Assembly: GCA_022701365.1 (NCBI GenBank)
Contig: JAKUHH010000395.1
Location: 682,001-746,000 of the forward strand
Direction: 5' to 3'
DNA: 64,000 nt
DNA from: Mycocentrospora acerina
Lineage: Eukaryota; Ascomycota; Dothideomycetes; Pleosporales
The notes under the pieces are model-generated. The model had not been told where the DNA came from. It searched no databases and was given only the letters and a program-made list of their open reading frames with translations. The translations under genes and the position numbers were made by a program. Positions 23,206-34,745 of the stretch are shown piece by piece (position 1 is the first letter of the stretch; each line of letters opens with the position of its first letter).

Positions 23206-25553
23206 TCATTCCGCTCCACCTAGACCCATATATCCAAAATCCGTCAATGAGCCGCTGTTGAGCACCTCGCCCGGATTCCAAAGCAGGCCGCCTTCTCCAA
23301 ACGCAAAGTCGGTCTCGATCTGCGAGAAAAGATATTGGTTTGCTTCATCTGTCGTCCAGGACCAAGGCGTCTGGACTACGTCAGTAGAATTAGTGTCCTC
23401 CTGCACACCTGTTAACTCCACATCAGCATCTGTGTGGCCTTGTGATATGTGCTGCGGTGTTGAGGTTGATTGGGAAATGACGCTCGTGCCTTGGCCTACA
23501 GCACTCGCAATACCCACATCGTCGGCCTCCATCTCTAGACGTGCCGCTGTTGAGCGATCTAAATATTGGAAAAACATCTGCAACACCCAATTTGTCACTT
23601 CCCACGTCTTCTGCAGCTCCTGCAAGCCCAACAGGCATAGTTTTGCCCGGTGTTCAGCCAATGTCCTATTAATGCCTGTGGAATTCCTGAGATGCGCTAC
23701 ATGTATGCAGAGCGTGTTGAAGAGATTTGTGATGACGTGCATTTGTGCGTGTCCGATGTTGCCACTGGGCAACATGTCTTCTACTATACGGGAGTTGCGC
23801 GCCGCAGCCTGAAGCGCAATATTTCCACCATTTTCAGTACTCGAGTTCACATTTTCTTCGTTAGTGAGAAAATTAGTGCGATAGAGCAAAATAAGCAGGT
23901 TATTGTATGCAAGATGGAGCATACTGGTCTGGAAACTCTGTTGATCACCGAGATGCATGATAGACGGGAGGTCTTGTTTCCACCTGTACAGTTGATCACG
24001 GATATTGGCTCTATCGATGGAACGTGACGTGTGGTTTGGTAGGTACCCTGCATCGACGACTTTTCCTATGAATATCGCAAGTTGCATAATGCCGATGGAG
24101 TATGCTATGCAGCAACGAGTTTCCTCTACTGATATCGATGGGCTGTATGCCGACGCAAAATCTGAAGCTGAAAGGGGCTCAACATCGCAATCCGCATCTC
24201 GAATACGATTGGGTAGGCCAAGGGCAGATCCGCATTGACGTTCGCGGACATAGATTGCCCACCATAAGCGTCTTTTGAGCTTTGCCAGCTGTTCTTCGGT
24301 TTCAGATGATGACCGATGGAGAGCCCTGGTTTGAGCGAGGCCAATAGCTGTACCAAGCCAGTGGCGAGCATCTTTTTCAAGAAGAGCACCTGCGCGCCAA
24401 AAGCTCATCAAGAAGAGTGCTTGGATGACAGTCGTCTTATTTGTTTCATATGTAGCGTCGTATATGTCTTTAGCTCTAATGTAGAAGAGCCATTTCGCTC
24501 GATGGCGATTCCCCCATCCAAGTGTGGTAAGTGTGGATTCCTCGCAGTGTATGACGCCTATGAAGAGCATAGCCTGGAGCAGAAGCGGCGATACGCTGCT
24601 TTGCTGATGAGAGACCCAAAAATCCGGCTCATTTAGGATAGCAAAGTATGGATGAAACCATCTGAAATACGCTTCAAGGAGCTCCACACGGACAGCAGAG
24701 GGCGGAAAAGAAAACGTACCCTCGGCCTTTAGTGCTATCATTCTTGTGCGTCGTCGCTCAGCCTCCCACTCAGGAACCTGAGCATCTGCTTTAACGGCAT
24801 TTGGTACATCGTGGCGCAGCCGAGGGCGATTGGGCTTCGAAACTGGAGTTTGTACGTCGGTTACATATCTTAGGGAACTAGATTCACCCATGTAAACGGC
24901 GCCATCGTCCTCTGAGCGTGGCGTCTCTGTCTTTTGTAGAACGCAATGTGGCTCGGCTTGCCCTGTAGGGGTATTAAAGGAGTATTGGTTCGTATGTGCG
25001 GTATTGTGAGATTCTACGGTGGGGCTGTGAAAGTTGGATGATAATGAAGCCAGAACGTGAGATGCCGCGACTTCGTCTGCGTGACGTTCTGGAGTCACCG
25101 ACACATTCTGAGAGCTGTAGATAGTTAGCACGCCATTCGAAACGCTTGCAAGGTTGTGTGGTCTCATGCAAAGTAGCTGTTGTGCTTCACTGGGCCTATT
25201 CCGTGACATCTCGCTTTTCGTCCACAAAGACGTCTGGGAGGTGTGTCTCAAGAATCTTTGGGTGATTTAAAGCCTTCAGGTAAAGACATGCGGCTCACGG
25301 TTCTGCCAGAAATGCGGCGATGCCTCGTGTGTAATGCGTACGAACATACTCACTTCGCATCGCGCTCCCCAGTTCTCGCCCTGGGTTTTCTGGGGTGCTT
25401 CCCGCGCTTTGACTCACGCGTCTCGCACACGATATCCCCTGCTGCCGCACAATTACTACAGGGCCGTCGATCGGTAACATCGCATTTCACGCGTCGCGCG
25501 TTACATGTCACACAGGCTAGCCTTGCGCGCTTTCGTGGTGGTCCCTCGGCCAT
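23206..25553 (-). CDS. Zn2Cys6 transcription factor with fungal-specific domain, 749 aa
   Basis: Two exons: 25354-25553 and 23206-25255. The 98-nt intron has GTGAGT at its donor and ends in AAAG. The six cysteines C14, C17, C24, C32, C35 and C43 fit the binuclear zinc cluster, preceded by a basic PRKRAR patch. The fungal_trans middle region starts near VRVELLEAYFRWFHPYF and includes HWLGTAIGLAQTRALHR and RRLWWAIYVRERQCGSALGL, followed by DADCDVEPL. This variant resembles the cutinase-regulator (CTF1/FarA) type. It is convergent with the zinc transporter (131 bp between stops), so a regulatory link with zinc uptake is not implied by position alone. The weak point is the AAG acceptor; a different short intron would alter only residues around 67-70. 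Confidence 0.88.
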
Positions 25554-26093
25554 GACGGTTGTGTGTCGACGAGGAACCCGAAGTCGGCTACCTGACCCAA
25601 CGCAACACTCTTTCTTGGCGTCTTGGCACAATCGAACGTTAGAAAACTTGCAACCAAGGCTCGAGTAAATGGAGAGACGAAAAAGGTAGTCCAGCAACGA
25701 CATCGCCGGCCTTTTTGCCCTTTCCTAATCCTCTTCGAACCGTGATCTGATCAACGCCATGGTTCACAAGAGACGCTGAAAACGACAAAATGCCAGAACA
25801 CTCAATGCAATTGACAGCTTCAGAGCAAGCATTACATCCCTCAAATTGTCAAACCCGATCTGATGCTGAGCTGTACTTTCAACTATTGTCAAGAGTGGGA
25901 TTTGGTATACATCTTTAGGAGGCTCCTCAAGCCGGTGCATCCTTATCGATATCGGCTATGCCGCATGCTCCAAAGCATCATCGAGTTGCCGAACTTCAAC
26001 ATGCATGACTTTCTCAAAAAGTGACCTTTCTTACTTTCTCTTTCTACGTGGCTTCGATTGATTCTTCTAATCCATTCGTCATCATCCGTTGCT
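25554..26093. promoter_or_regulatory. Divergent promoter region
   Basis: Separates the Zn2Cys6 regulator (-) and the hot-dog dehydratase (+). No conserved element could be named by eye. Confidence 0.4.
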
Positions 26094-27062
26094 ATGACCT
26101 ACATAGCCCGTCGCCTCTTCTCTGCAACGAGTCGTCTGCACACCTCGGCATCCGAAGCATGCACAGAGATGTTTGAGCGCTTCGGTACTGAAAAGCCGGT
26201 CTCAGTCCGTAAGCAGTTGATCGATGCGAACCAACTCAACCTACTCTCAATCACACTGAATCGAACGACCACTTCGAACGACTTACCACCCGTTGGGACA
26301 CCAGTGCCACCTGGCTACCATCTCGTTTACTTCACACCTAGTATCATCGAATCCGAACTTGGCTTGGACGGCACAGACCGGACCGTCAATCCACTAAGCC
26401 CATTCACACGACGCATGTGGGCAGGTGGGGAATTGACATGGGCGCAAGACCCCAGCGCGTTACTAAGAGTCGGACAGGAGGTATGCGAGACGACGAAGCT
26501 TTTGACTGCCGAGCCGAAGAAATTGAAAAACGGAGGTGAGATGTTGGTTGTAGGCGTAGAGAAGACGTTTGAGAACGAACGAGGTATTGCGCTTGTCGAC
26601 AAACGAAACTGGGTCTTCCAAAAAGAGATCTCACTCAACAATCCGCTCGTAGCGACGGAGAAGCCAGAAGAGAAGCCGCTACCCAAAGGAATCCATACAC
26701 GAGATTTCTGCCAAACTGATACAACCTTATTTCGATTTTCAGCATTGACGTTCAACAGCCACAAGATTCATTATTCACCACAATGGTGCCGCCAGGTTGA
26801 AGGGCATAGGAACTCTGTGGTGCATGGACCGCTCAACTTGATCAACATACTTGATTTCTGGAGAGATATGGCAAAAAATGGTGACTTGGAGGCGGTTCCA
26901 AATTCGATTGTTTATCGTGCAATGTCTCCTCTATACGTTGGCGAACCATACAGAATATCTCTAGAGGAAGGCAGTGCCGATTATGAGAATTCAAAGCAAA
27001 AGTGGTTAGCCAGTATACAGGACAGCTACGGCAAGACAAGTATGAAAGCATCAGTTTTTTAG
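26058..27062 (+). CDS. Mitochondrial hot-dog dehydratase (HTD2 / mesaconyl-CoA hydratase-like)
   Basis: Intronless, 334 aa from 26058. The second Met at 26094 begins MTYIARRLFSATSRLHTSAS, a typical mitochondrial presequence, so 322 aa from 26094 is the more likely product. An FAS1/MaoC-like N-terminal half (residues ~50-190, with VGTPVPPGYHLVYFTP and GGELTW) precedes a second hot-dog half containing LFRFSALTFNSHKIHYS. That motif marks the HTD2-type 3-hydroxyacyl-thioester dehydratases and mesaconyl-C4-CoA hydratases. The family normally has Asp after HxIHY where Ser stands here, which may affect activity or be lineage-specific. Likely role: dehydration in mitochondrial fatty-acid synthesis or hydration of a branched C4/C5-CoA; sequence alone does not decide. 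Confidence 0.8.
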   Translation: MILLIHSSSSVAMTYIARRLFSATSRLHTSASEACTEMFERFGTEKPVSVRKQLIDANQLNLLSITLNRTTTSNDLPPVGTPVPPGYHLVYFTPSIIESELGLDGTDRTVNPLSPFTRRMWAGGELTWAQDPSALLRVGQEVCETTKLLTAEPKKLKNGGEMLVVGVEKTFENERGIALVDKRNWVFQKEISLNNPLVATEKPEEKPLPKGIHTRDFCQTDTTLFRFSALTFNSHKIHYSPQWCRQVEGHRNSVVHGPLNLINILDFWRDMAKNGDLEAVPNSIVYRAMSPLYVGEPYRISLEEGSADYENSKQKWLASIQDSYGKTSMKASVF

Positions 27063-27460
27063 GACAGACAAGTAAGAATGAAACATCATCTATAAGTTTG
27101 ATAATTAATTATAAGTCGAATTGTTATCACTTTTTATCAACAGATGTAATTTGAATTACATTTGTGTGAAGACGATATTATTAATTCGATGATGTAGAAT
27201 ACATAAGGAAAACTTGAGATTTGAGCAGTTCAAGACTGTGTTTACAATGACAGATGAAAAATGATATTTTAAATGACAGCAACTATAATATTAAAGAGCG
27301 CGTAGCTCTACAGAAAAGAAACTCCAAACCAACAATCATCCCACAACGTCTTTGTACATCTTCATAACGAAGAACCTATCCAGAGGATTCTGGATTTCAT
27401 GACCAAATAACGCGTATCAATCCTCCTGTGATAACAAACTTTCTTGTGCTAGAATGATTC
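27063..27460. other. Intergenic region between convergent genes
   Basis: AT-rich 3' regions. No gene seen. Confidence 0.6.
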
Positions 27461-28225
27461 CTAAGAGCTAAGATCTCCGATCCTGGCGGTGATGTCCTCC
27501 AGTGTGGCACCACCGGTGACACGGGGAAGACCGGGGATGACGGGTACAATAGCACTGACGATGGGCACCACAGCACTGATGATAGGGTTCACGGGGTTGA
27601 TAGCGCTAACGATGGGAACCACAGCGCTAACGATGGGAACCACAGCACTGACGATGGGGACCACAGCACTGACGATGGGGACCACAGCACTGACGATGGG
27701 AACCACGGCGCTGATGACGGGGACTACAGCGCTGATGATGGGGGGAATGATGCCTGAGGGGAGGACAGCTGTAGGAAGAATCGAAGGAAGGATGTTCGTG
27801 GGAAGGATGCTAGGAAGAATATCTGTAGGAAGAATGCTTGGGAGGATGTTCGTAGGAAGAATGCTTGGGAGGATGTCCGTGGGAAGGATGCTTGGGAGCA
27901 CGATCGAAGTCGGGAGGACATCGGTGGGAAGAAGAGTTGGAATGACGTTGGTAGGAAGAGTCGGGACAACTTCCGTGGGGAGAAGGGTCGGGATAACGTT
28001 GGTAGGAAGACCGTTGCCTCCAGAAACAACTGTGGTGATAACAGTGACGGTGGGCCCAGCGTTGTTGTTGTTGTTGGGGTTGTTGTTCACATTGTTGTTG
28101 TTGTTAACGTTGTTGTTGTTGTTGTTATTAACGTTGTTGTTAATGTTGGTGTTGTCCTGAGCCACAGGGGCTGCAACACTGAGGACGGCGAGGACAGAGC
28201 CCACGAAGATGGATGAGGAACGCAT
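27461..28225 (-). CDS. Secreted Asn-rich, LPT/AVVPIV tandem-repeat protein, 254 aa
   Basis: Intronless. Residues 1-22 form a signal peptide ending AAPVA. Residues 24-55 are an almost pure Asn tract with Val, Pro and Ile interruptions. After GPTVTVITTVV, two tandem repeat arrays follow. The first (about 75-155) is built from 9-residue PTDILPSIL-type units. The second (about 164-228) is built from 7-residue SAVVPIV units. The protein ends in a short charged tail (TLEDITARIGDLSS). It has no cysteine, no membrane anchor after the signal peptide and no glycosylphosphatidylinositol signal. The hydrophobic Pro-periodic repeats suggest an extended or self-associating cell-surface or matrix polymer. 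I do not recognise a family. TATA at 28359-28368 (-). Confidence 0.82.
   Translation of the reverse strand: MRSSSIFVGSVLAVLSVAAPVAQDNTNINNNVNNNNNNNVNNNNNVNNNPNNNNNAGPTVTVITTVVSGGNGLPTNVIPTLLPTEVVPTLPTNVIPTLLPTDVLPTSIVLPSILPTDILPSILPTNILPSILPTDILPSILPTNILPSILPTAVLPSGIIPPIISAVVPVISAVVPIVSAVVPIVSAVVPIVSAVVPIVSAVVPIVSAINPVNPIISAVVPIVSAIVPVIPGLPRVTGGATLEDITARIGDLSS
27560..28010. repeat. Coding minisatellites (21-bp and 27-bp families)
   Basis: DNA-level tandem repeats underlying the 7-residue (21 bp) and 9-residue (27 bp) units of the secreted repeat protein. Adjacent copies of the 21-bp unit around 27600-27715 are nearly identical, indicating recent unequal exchange or slippage. Confidence 0.85.
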
Positions 28226-31200
28226 GTTGATGATTTGGGTGATTGGAAGGGATTAAGAATTAAGCGGATAGAGGTGGATGAACGGTAAAGTTTGTTAGAT
28301 GAAGGCGAAGTGAGAGAATGGTAGTTGCTGATGTTGCTAATTGATTGAGACGATCAAGCCTTTTTATATGTATTTCACCCAGCCTCCTGCCTCGAGACTG
28401 TACATAATAAAAGAAACCATGGTAGAACCACCTAGGTAATATTGAGCTTTACGAGCGATTACGATGATCGGCATGCTATGGATGGAGATCTGATAGTGCC
28501 TCGCAGCACAGAGACCGTCTTCAAAGCGCTCTAACTAGCACAGACCCTTTCTAAGGACTTGCTGGCAAGCCACAACCGCAAAAAGGGTTCCAGCATTATG
28601 CAAGCTTTTTTCTGTTGCCTTGACTTCTTACAAAGTGAGCATACAGAAATACAATCACGGTGTAAATCTCTCCGGAATCAGCAATGTTTTTCCACTTTTA
28701 ACATTCTATTGCACTGGAAGTTTCCATTCGTTGTTCAACCTCGATGAGCACTCCTGGTGGCAGCATAGGCTAGTGAAATGGTTCTCTATAAACAGGATAG
28801 GCGATATCACCAGATGAATGAGCAGTTGGTCTTGTGCCGGAATGACTGAGAGATTACGCGCGCCTAATGATGTGCTTTCAGCATATTTCAATTGTTAGTG
28901 TACCAGATTCACGGTCAAAAAATTCGACCGTTATAACATTACCAAGCCAGGGAGGCAACGTTAGTTTGACAGGGATGGCTAGCTTCAACAGTAGAGAGAC
29001 TACAAGGTGCCAACGAACTCCAGCCCACTAAGTGAAGAATTAAAGGCGTGTTACACATGATTCTGAAGTATTCGCATGGGTTTGAGGTTTAGAAATCAAC
29101 TTAATATGTCGAAAATCAAGAGCTCAAGATCATCAATTACACAGGCTGGGTGAGTCGATGATCGTAGAGCAGACAAAAAGGCAACACGTTCTTGTTGCAC
29201 GCCATCGCCAAGAGCGATTTTGCTTTTCACTATCTAGCGAGGCTGAACTAACGGCTGGACCACTAACCGAGCGTTCGCCGTAGATCTCAGTCTACTTTAA
29301 GCTTTAGCCTCAAGTTTGCTTTTGTGTTCCTGAAAGACATTTGATGCGCCATATTGCATATTCTCATCGTCGCCGGGTGAACTTATCAAGCCACGAAAGC
29401 ATACAGTGGGACTTTCGTATAGAGGAAATTAAGTTCCGCTTCACAGTCATAGGGGGGGCTGTCCTCTGGGTTCAATAAGCAAGTATGTACGATTTCTTAG
29501 CCAGCAGTACCTGCTCAGAAATAGCTCATAGGCCGCTCTTCAATACCACTTTCAAAACAAAATGTTCCGCCCCAGATGGCGAAACACAAAAATGAATCTG
29601 AGTCTGTGTAGGCAGGAACCTTTTTGACATCCAGCCCCCATGTGGGCATCAAGCGCAAGCGAACGATCAACAACCGCGTACTGCGGTATTACCAGGTCGC
29701 CTGGCCATGTCACTACTTCATTGATTTGGTTCGTAGAATTTCGTTAATGCAATCCAAACTTCATCCCCCAATGATGCTCGTCGTCCCTCGTATTGACATA
29801 CCGCCTTCGCCTCTCGTCACATGCGTTCTCTCAGCTACCTGAACAGTTTTCCCCAGGACGCAGCAACAGAACATCAACGATTTATACAAACACGATACAT
29901 CTACACAATAAATTTGCAAAGACTACAAGTTCGGCATCTTTTTAGAGTAACTAGGTCCAAGGCTTCGATCAAACGCTACATGACGTAGCGATGCTCCAGA
30001 TGTGCGACCGGAGAGGCTTCCCGCTAGGACGCGTGTGCACTACACGCCCGGACACTAGATACATCTTTGGTTGTCAATATCGATTCAACCCAAAAAGCTG
30101 CCTTGCTGCTGCAGTGGGTAACTTATGTGCCGGACTTCGTTCGTAACAGTCAGCATGCACCTCGGAATACCCGCACGGGTCCGTTTTGTTGATGTACAAC
30201 TCAAAAGCGTTTGCCACTTCTCTCAGAAAGCCACATGCATCACTGCAACCAAAAAACATTCACCGAAACCTAGTGCGACGAATCAGAAACTCATGAGAAG
30301 CGACGTTCTGCTAGACTACAAAGAGAAGTAGCGACTATCGAGGACTTTTGGGAATAAATGCAGCAGAGCGGAATGTTACAAAGCCATGCAGTGTTCTATT
30401 GAGTGAGGAATACACTACGTCAAGTCGCAGCAATAATAGGCGATTACTTGTCTAAAATCTTGATAGATCAAGAGAGTTCGTAATGTTTGTCTTGTCGACC
30501 TTGATTTGGAAAGAATGCATACAAATGAGGGGAAACGCATGCGTTTGTGCCGCCCAACAGTACTGTTGAATAGATGGAGGTTCTGCACACCTATTGCAGC
30601 TTCCAATACACCCAAGAAAACCTCACTAAGAAGATTTTTTTCCGAACTAATTTCTGTTTACTCCATGTTAAGCCCTTATTACAATTAACCAAGAACCCTA
30701 TGGCGCATTATGACTTGAGGCACAACTGGAGAGTTGAAGTTTTATACACGCTGATAATCATACTCATTATGATCAATTGACTTCAATCAGCATTTTGGTT
30801 TTATTAATTTCCGGTGAAAAATGTACTAAGAAGAATTTTCATCCATTATACTAAGGTTATGTCACTACAAGTTTTTGACCGTCGTCTACACTTGTGTAGA
30901 GAATTGGAATTAACTAAAAGCGCAATCAAAACTAGAAGCGAAAATGATAAATGATTCGCCCAACACTGATTTATTTCGTGACACGAATACTTATTTATTT
31001 TAAATCCGATTTTTCTACATCATAATAGTGGTGTAGGGAGTACAACACGAACTTCCTCAAATCGAGTAACCCCTGACACCTTTCCGACATTGTCATGTTA
31101 TTTGATGGATTTTGGGAGTCAAATGATGTCAAAATATACATTATTGCGTTGATGTTGTGAAGACCCTGACGCAGCCAGCTTTTAAAATACATTGATATTT

Positions 31201-33294
31201 ATCAAGCAAGACTAAACTTGATGATAGCTACGCAGATTAAGCCACGCTAAGTAGCTAAAATCTGCACTTACCCTTCAAGCTCTCTCAATGTTTCATGAAA
31301 ATTTGAGAAATGGTGAAAGAAGAGAACCTACGTTTGACTATCTGGACAAGGAGTACCTTCAAAGTCCTGCTTCCTCTGTCAATACCACCAGCCTTAATTG
31401 GTTTGTATCTTAGATGCTAGGAAGTTTTTATAAGCCCATGATACTGTCGAAGAAGATTTACCGTCTAAGTATGGTTCATAACTAACTAGATTACATTTAG
31501 AAGTAAAAATTCAAATTTAAATTAAATACATCATGTTTCGTGCTTTTGTATGAGTTTCTCGCAACTTTACCTTTATTGATAATGTAAGCACTTGACACAG
31601 AGATTTGTGTGAGTTTATCTTTTTTGGCGTTTCTTGGGTTTTCTAATTACGAGTTTCAAATCGCCGTGTACAGACCATCTCACCTTAGCTGACTAGCTAG
31701 TTTGATCATTGTGTTCTGTTTCTGAACGTTAACTGATAAATTTGATCAAGATATTATTCTTGAAATCTCATCCAGTTACTCTTTTAACTAATTTACTGTT
31801 CACTTACCTTTAGGAACAAAATAAAGTGTGTCATGTTTATATTTACCTTACTAACGTGTACGTATACATTCAGACTGAACTACCGTAGTTGTTGAATTTG
31901 TAGGTGAGGTAATAATGACAGTAAATAGCATCACTCTGCATGGCTACGTTAAATAGAGGGCAAGGATTTCTGCCAGGAGACAATCAGGAGGATCTTGTTT
32001 TACTGTCATGAGTGTACGAACAGGAGACTATGTAGGCGCTGAGTGCTCATGTGCTTACTCACGTGATCGCATACCAGCGTTGGCTGACGTTTTCAGTACA
32101 AGCAAATTCCAACCATTACAATTTTTTATGGAGGTTCCCGAACGCTAAGAGTATCTCATTTGAGAGTTGTATATAATGAGCGGATTAATCTTCATTTTCT
32201 ATTCTTTCGCTGGGCATTGATATATCGCAGTGAATCACGCATGTGCAATATAATCTTCTAGCTCATCCTCATACTTCTTTGCGACTGCTCTCAAGCCACA
32301 AATTTTTCAAATGCTGACACAATTCTGAAATTTGATTTCACGTTTTCGTAAACGTTGTGATTGTGATGATCCTTCTATTTTTCCATTCATCCATTTCAAC
32401 GTTGTATGATGTCTCGTAGCAACATTTACTGCCACCCATTGAATCGGGAGGTTCAGACTTTTGGTATGACCAATGATTTATGTGGCTTGCGAGCAAGCAG
32501 ATAGTATTTGTGAGTGAGGGAAGAGTTTTGTTGTGATTCACTGCTTATTCTTTTGCCTTCACCGCAAATAATTTTGTCACAACACAACCCATTCCAGGGG
32601 AGATGACAGGCTGTGGCGAACAATGGCCACACAAATTATTAGCATGTTTGCTTGATGATGCAAAAGACCAAACATTGCTGTCGGACATCCCTCCGGGAGC
32701 ATCTACCCAGGCTCAGACCGGCCAGATGCATGTCGCTTTTCTTTCCATTTTCCTCCATGTCGCATCTCTTTAGGTTTCAATAAACTTTCTATATGTCCCT
32801 ACAAGCAATTGATTTTCGTCAAATCTCCGATCGTGCTGTATCCTTCATCTAAAACCACCTGTGAGCTGGTATCCGATTTGAACGATATCTTCATCCATCT
32901 AAACCACTGTGTATTGCTCATGATTTTGTTTTACGCAGCCAGGTTTTCTTTTCTCTCAACTACCCTGGCAGCTGGCAGCCTCAACATTCTCAGCTCAACG
33001 CCCGATACACACAGTATGACATCAGCTCCATTGACGAAACAATCTCAGGTCTGCCAGTTCGCCACTTTCTTATGAATTATCTGCATATATAAAATCGACG
33101 CACGTCGCACCCCACGAACCGTTTGTAAAGAGAACGAATATACGAGACACTCCAAACGCGGGGTGAATGCAGATCACTCAACGCCACGGCGCCACTTGAG
33201 CACCTAGGGTCACCCGTCATTAACTTACCGGTTTCTCGCACACCCGCCTTCAATATTTCTCCACGTGCAACACGAAGCATCGATATTCAGTCAG
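28226..33294. other. 5-kb gene-free AT-rich spacer
   Basis: Only short, scattered ORFs without domains or splice-consistent extension. Base composition is visibly AT-richer than 1-25 kb, most strongly at about 30.6-32.6 kb. No terminal repeats or transposase motifs were found by eye; it could be heavily decayed repeat DNA. Position 28359-28368 holds the TATA element of the - strand repeat protein gene. Confidence 0.65.
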
Positions 33295-34745
33295 ATGCAT
33301 ATGAACGAAGAATTCAATCCAGACACTAGCTTCACTGCTTGGGGTCCTTTTATACGTGACGACTATTACATACAGCCTATTACGCTAAAAAGCATAATTG
33401 TAGCTAGCATTGCGTTCGGCCTCGCTAATTTGTTTGCCCTATTGGCCGCATATACTGCTACCAAGCAAACAAAGAGCTGTCAGCGACGATGGGACAGTCC
33501 ATATGTTTGGATGATATGGATTGAGTTAGTTGCATCGGTAGTACTTGGATTCCAATGTTTACTGTATTTACTCAAAGTCATTCGGCCGAGCTTCTATTTT
33601 TATATATCCATCTGTAGGTCTAAACTCTTTCTATACTTAGGTGAATTGTAGCTGACAATTCGCAGTGTTTATGTGGTCAATACAAATACAACTCTTGCTG
33701 CAGATTATCATCAATCGAATCCGGATCATCATACCAGATAAGGAGCGAGGTCGGCAGCTTACAATCGGCACGGCTATCATTGTCACAGCGATCAATATCA
33801 GTGTATTTTGTGTATGGATGCCAGCACGTTTACAAATAAGTGAAAGGTAGGTTTTGCATTACAGTTTTTCGCTCTCAGTCAAGCTAACCGCACTCAACAG
33901 ATGGATCCACGTCAATAATGTGTGGGATCGTATTGAGAAAATATTGTATCTCTTTATAGATGGCTTCCTAAATTGTTATTTTATTCGAGTTGTCAAATTA
34001 AACTTGGTTCGAAATGGACTGCAAAAGTACGATGCCCTTGTTCGATTCAATCAACGTATGATTGTCATCTCACTCCTTATGGACGTCATGATTATCAGCG
34101 CTATGAGTACCCCGAATTCATTCGTGTAAGTAAACTCTGAAAAGTTGACGGCTTAGTACACAGGTACCTGTCATGCAACTCCAACTGACATTCGGTTGTA
34201 GCTACGCAATGTTTCATCCCCTAGCCTACCTTGTCAAGCTTAACATCGAAATGTCTATGGCTCGTCTCATCAAAAAGATTGCCACAGACCATACGCGTAG
34301 AAGCGAAGATATATCCTATCTCTTGGCTTTTGCCTCGTCATCTAACGGTTTCCAAGAAACAAAGAAGAAAACTGTAACAGCTGAGCTGCACCGACATGGT
34401 CGCTCATTTTTCCGAGGCATGTTCAACAAAAACCATGCTCGCCAGTCAATTCCGAACAACGAGATGAAGAAGTCGAAAGAGGTGTTCATACGAAGTTCGT
34501 TGATATCGAATGGTCAACAACAGATGCCCAAATCTCACAGCATAGGGCAGGACATTGTGATGGAGAGAATTAATCAGGAAACCGATTTGAAGCTGAGTCA
34601 ATGTAGTTCAAAGCCAGACGAGAAATGGAATTCGGCAATGAACATCAAGGACTCGACTCAAGAGACTAAGTGTGCGCATGAAGGAGGGGTTATAAACCCG
34701 CCAAAGGCTGCACATGTTCGCCTGAACTATTCAGGAGATGGCTGA
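33295..34745 (+). CDS. Seven-transmembrane integral membrane protein, 422 aa
   Basis: Four exons: 33295-33613, 33666-33846, 33901-34125 and 34202-34745. Introns are 52, 54 and 76 nt, all GT-AG and in phase. Seven hydrophobic helices are visible, beginning near SIIVASIAFGLANLFALL, VWMIWIELVASVVLGF, LFMWSIQIQLLLQIII, LTIGTAIIVTAINISVF, ILYLFIDGFLNCYFI, MIVISLLMDVMIISAMS and YAMFHPLAYLVKLNIE. The pattern WMPARLQIS..IHVNNVWDRIEK..LFIDGFLNCYFI is a recurrent uncharacterised family of ascomycete integral membrane proteins. It has rhodopsin-like topology but no retinal-lysine evidence. A 120-residue Ser/Lys-rich cytoplasmic tail follows helix 7. No ligand or pathway can be assigned. The start at 33295 was chosen over a GTG-led extension. 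Confidence 0.85.

Noticed and set aside
23206..25553. Zn2Cys6 protein as the local zinc regulator
   Set aside because: Known fungal zinc regulators (ZafA/Zap1) are C2H2 zinc-finger proteins; adjacency alone does not support this role.
27489..28160. 223-aa + strand ORF antisense to the repeat protein
   Set aside because: Open only because the repeats are multiples of three; no signal peptide or domain, whereas the - strand has a signal peptide and TATA box.
28226..33294. Transposon or repeat-induced-mutation relic
   Set aside because: AT-rich and gene-free, but no terminal repeats, transposase or reverse-transcriptase motifs were seen; would need repeat masking and RIP indices.
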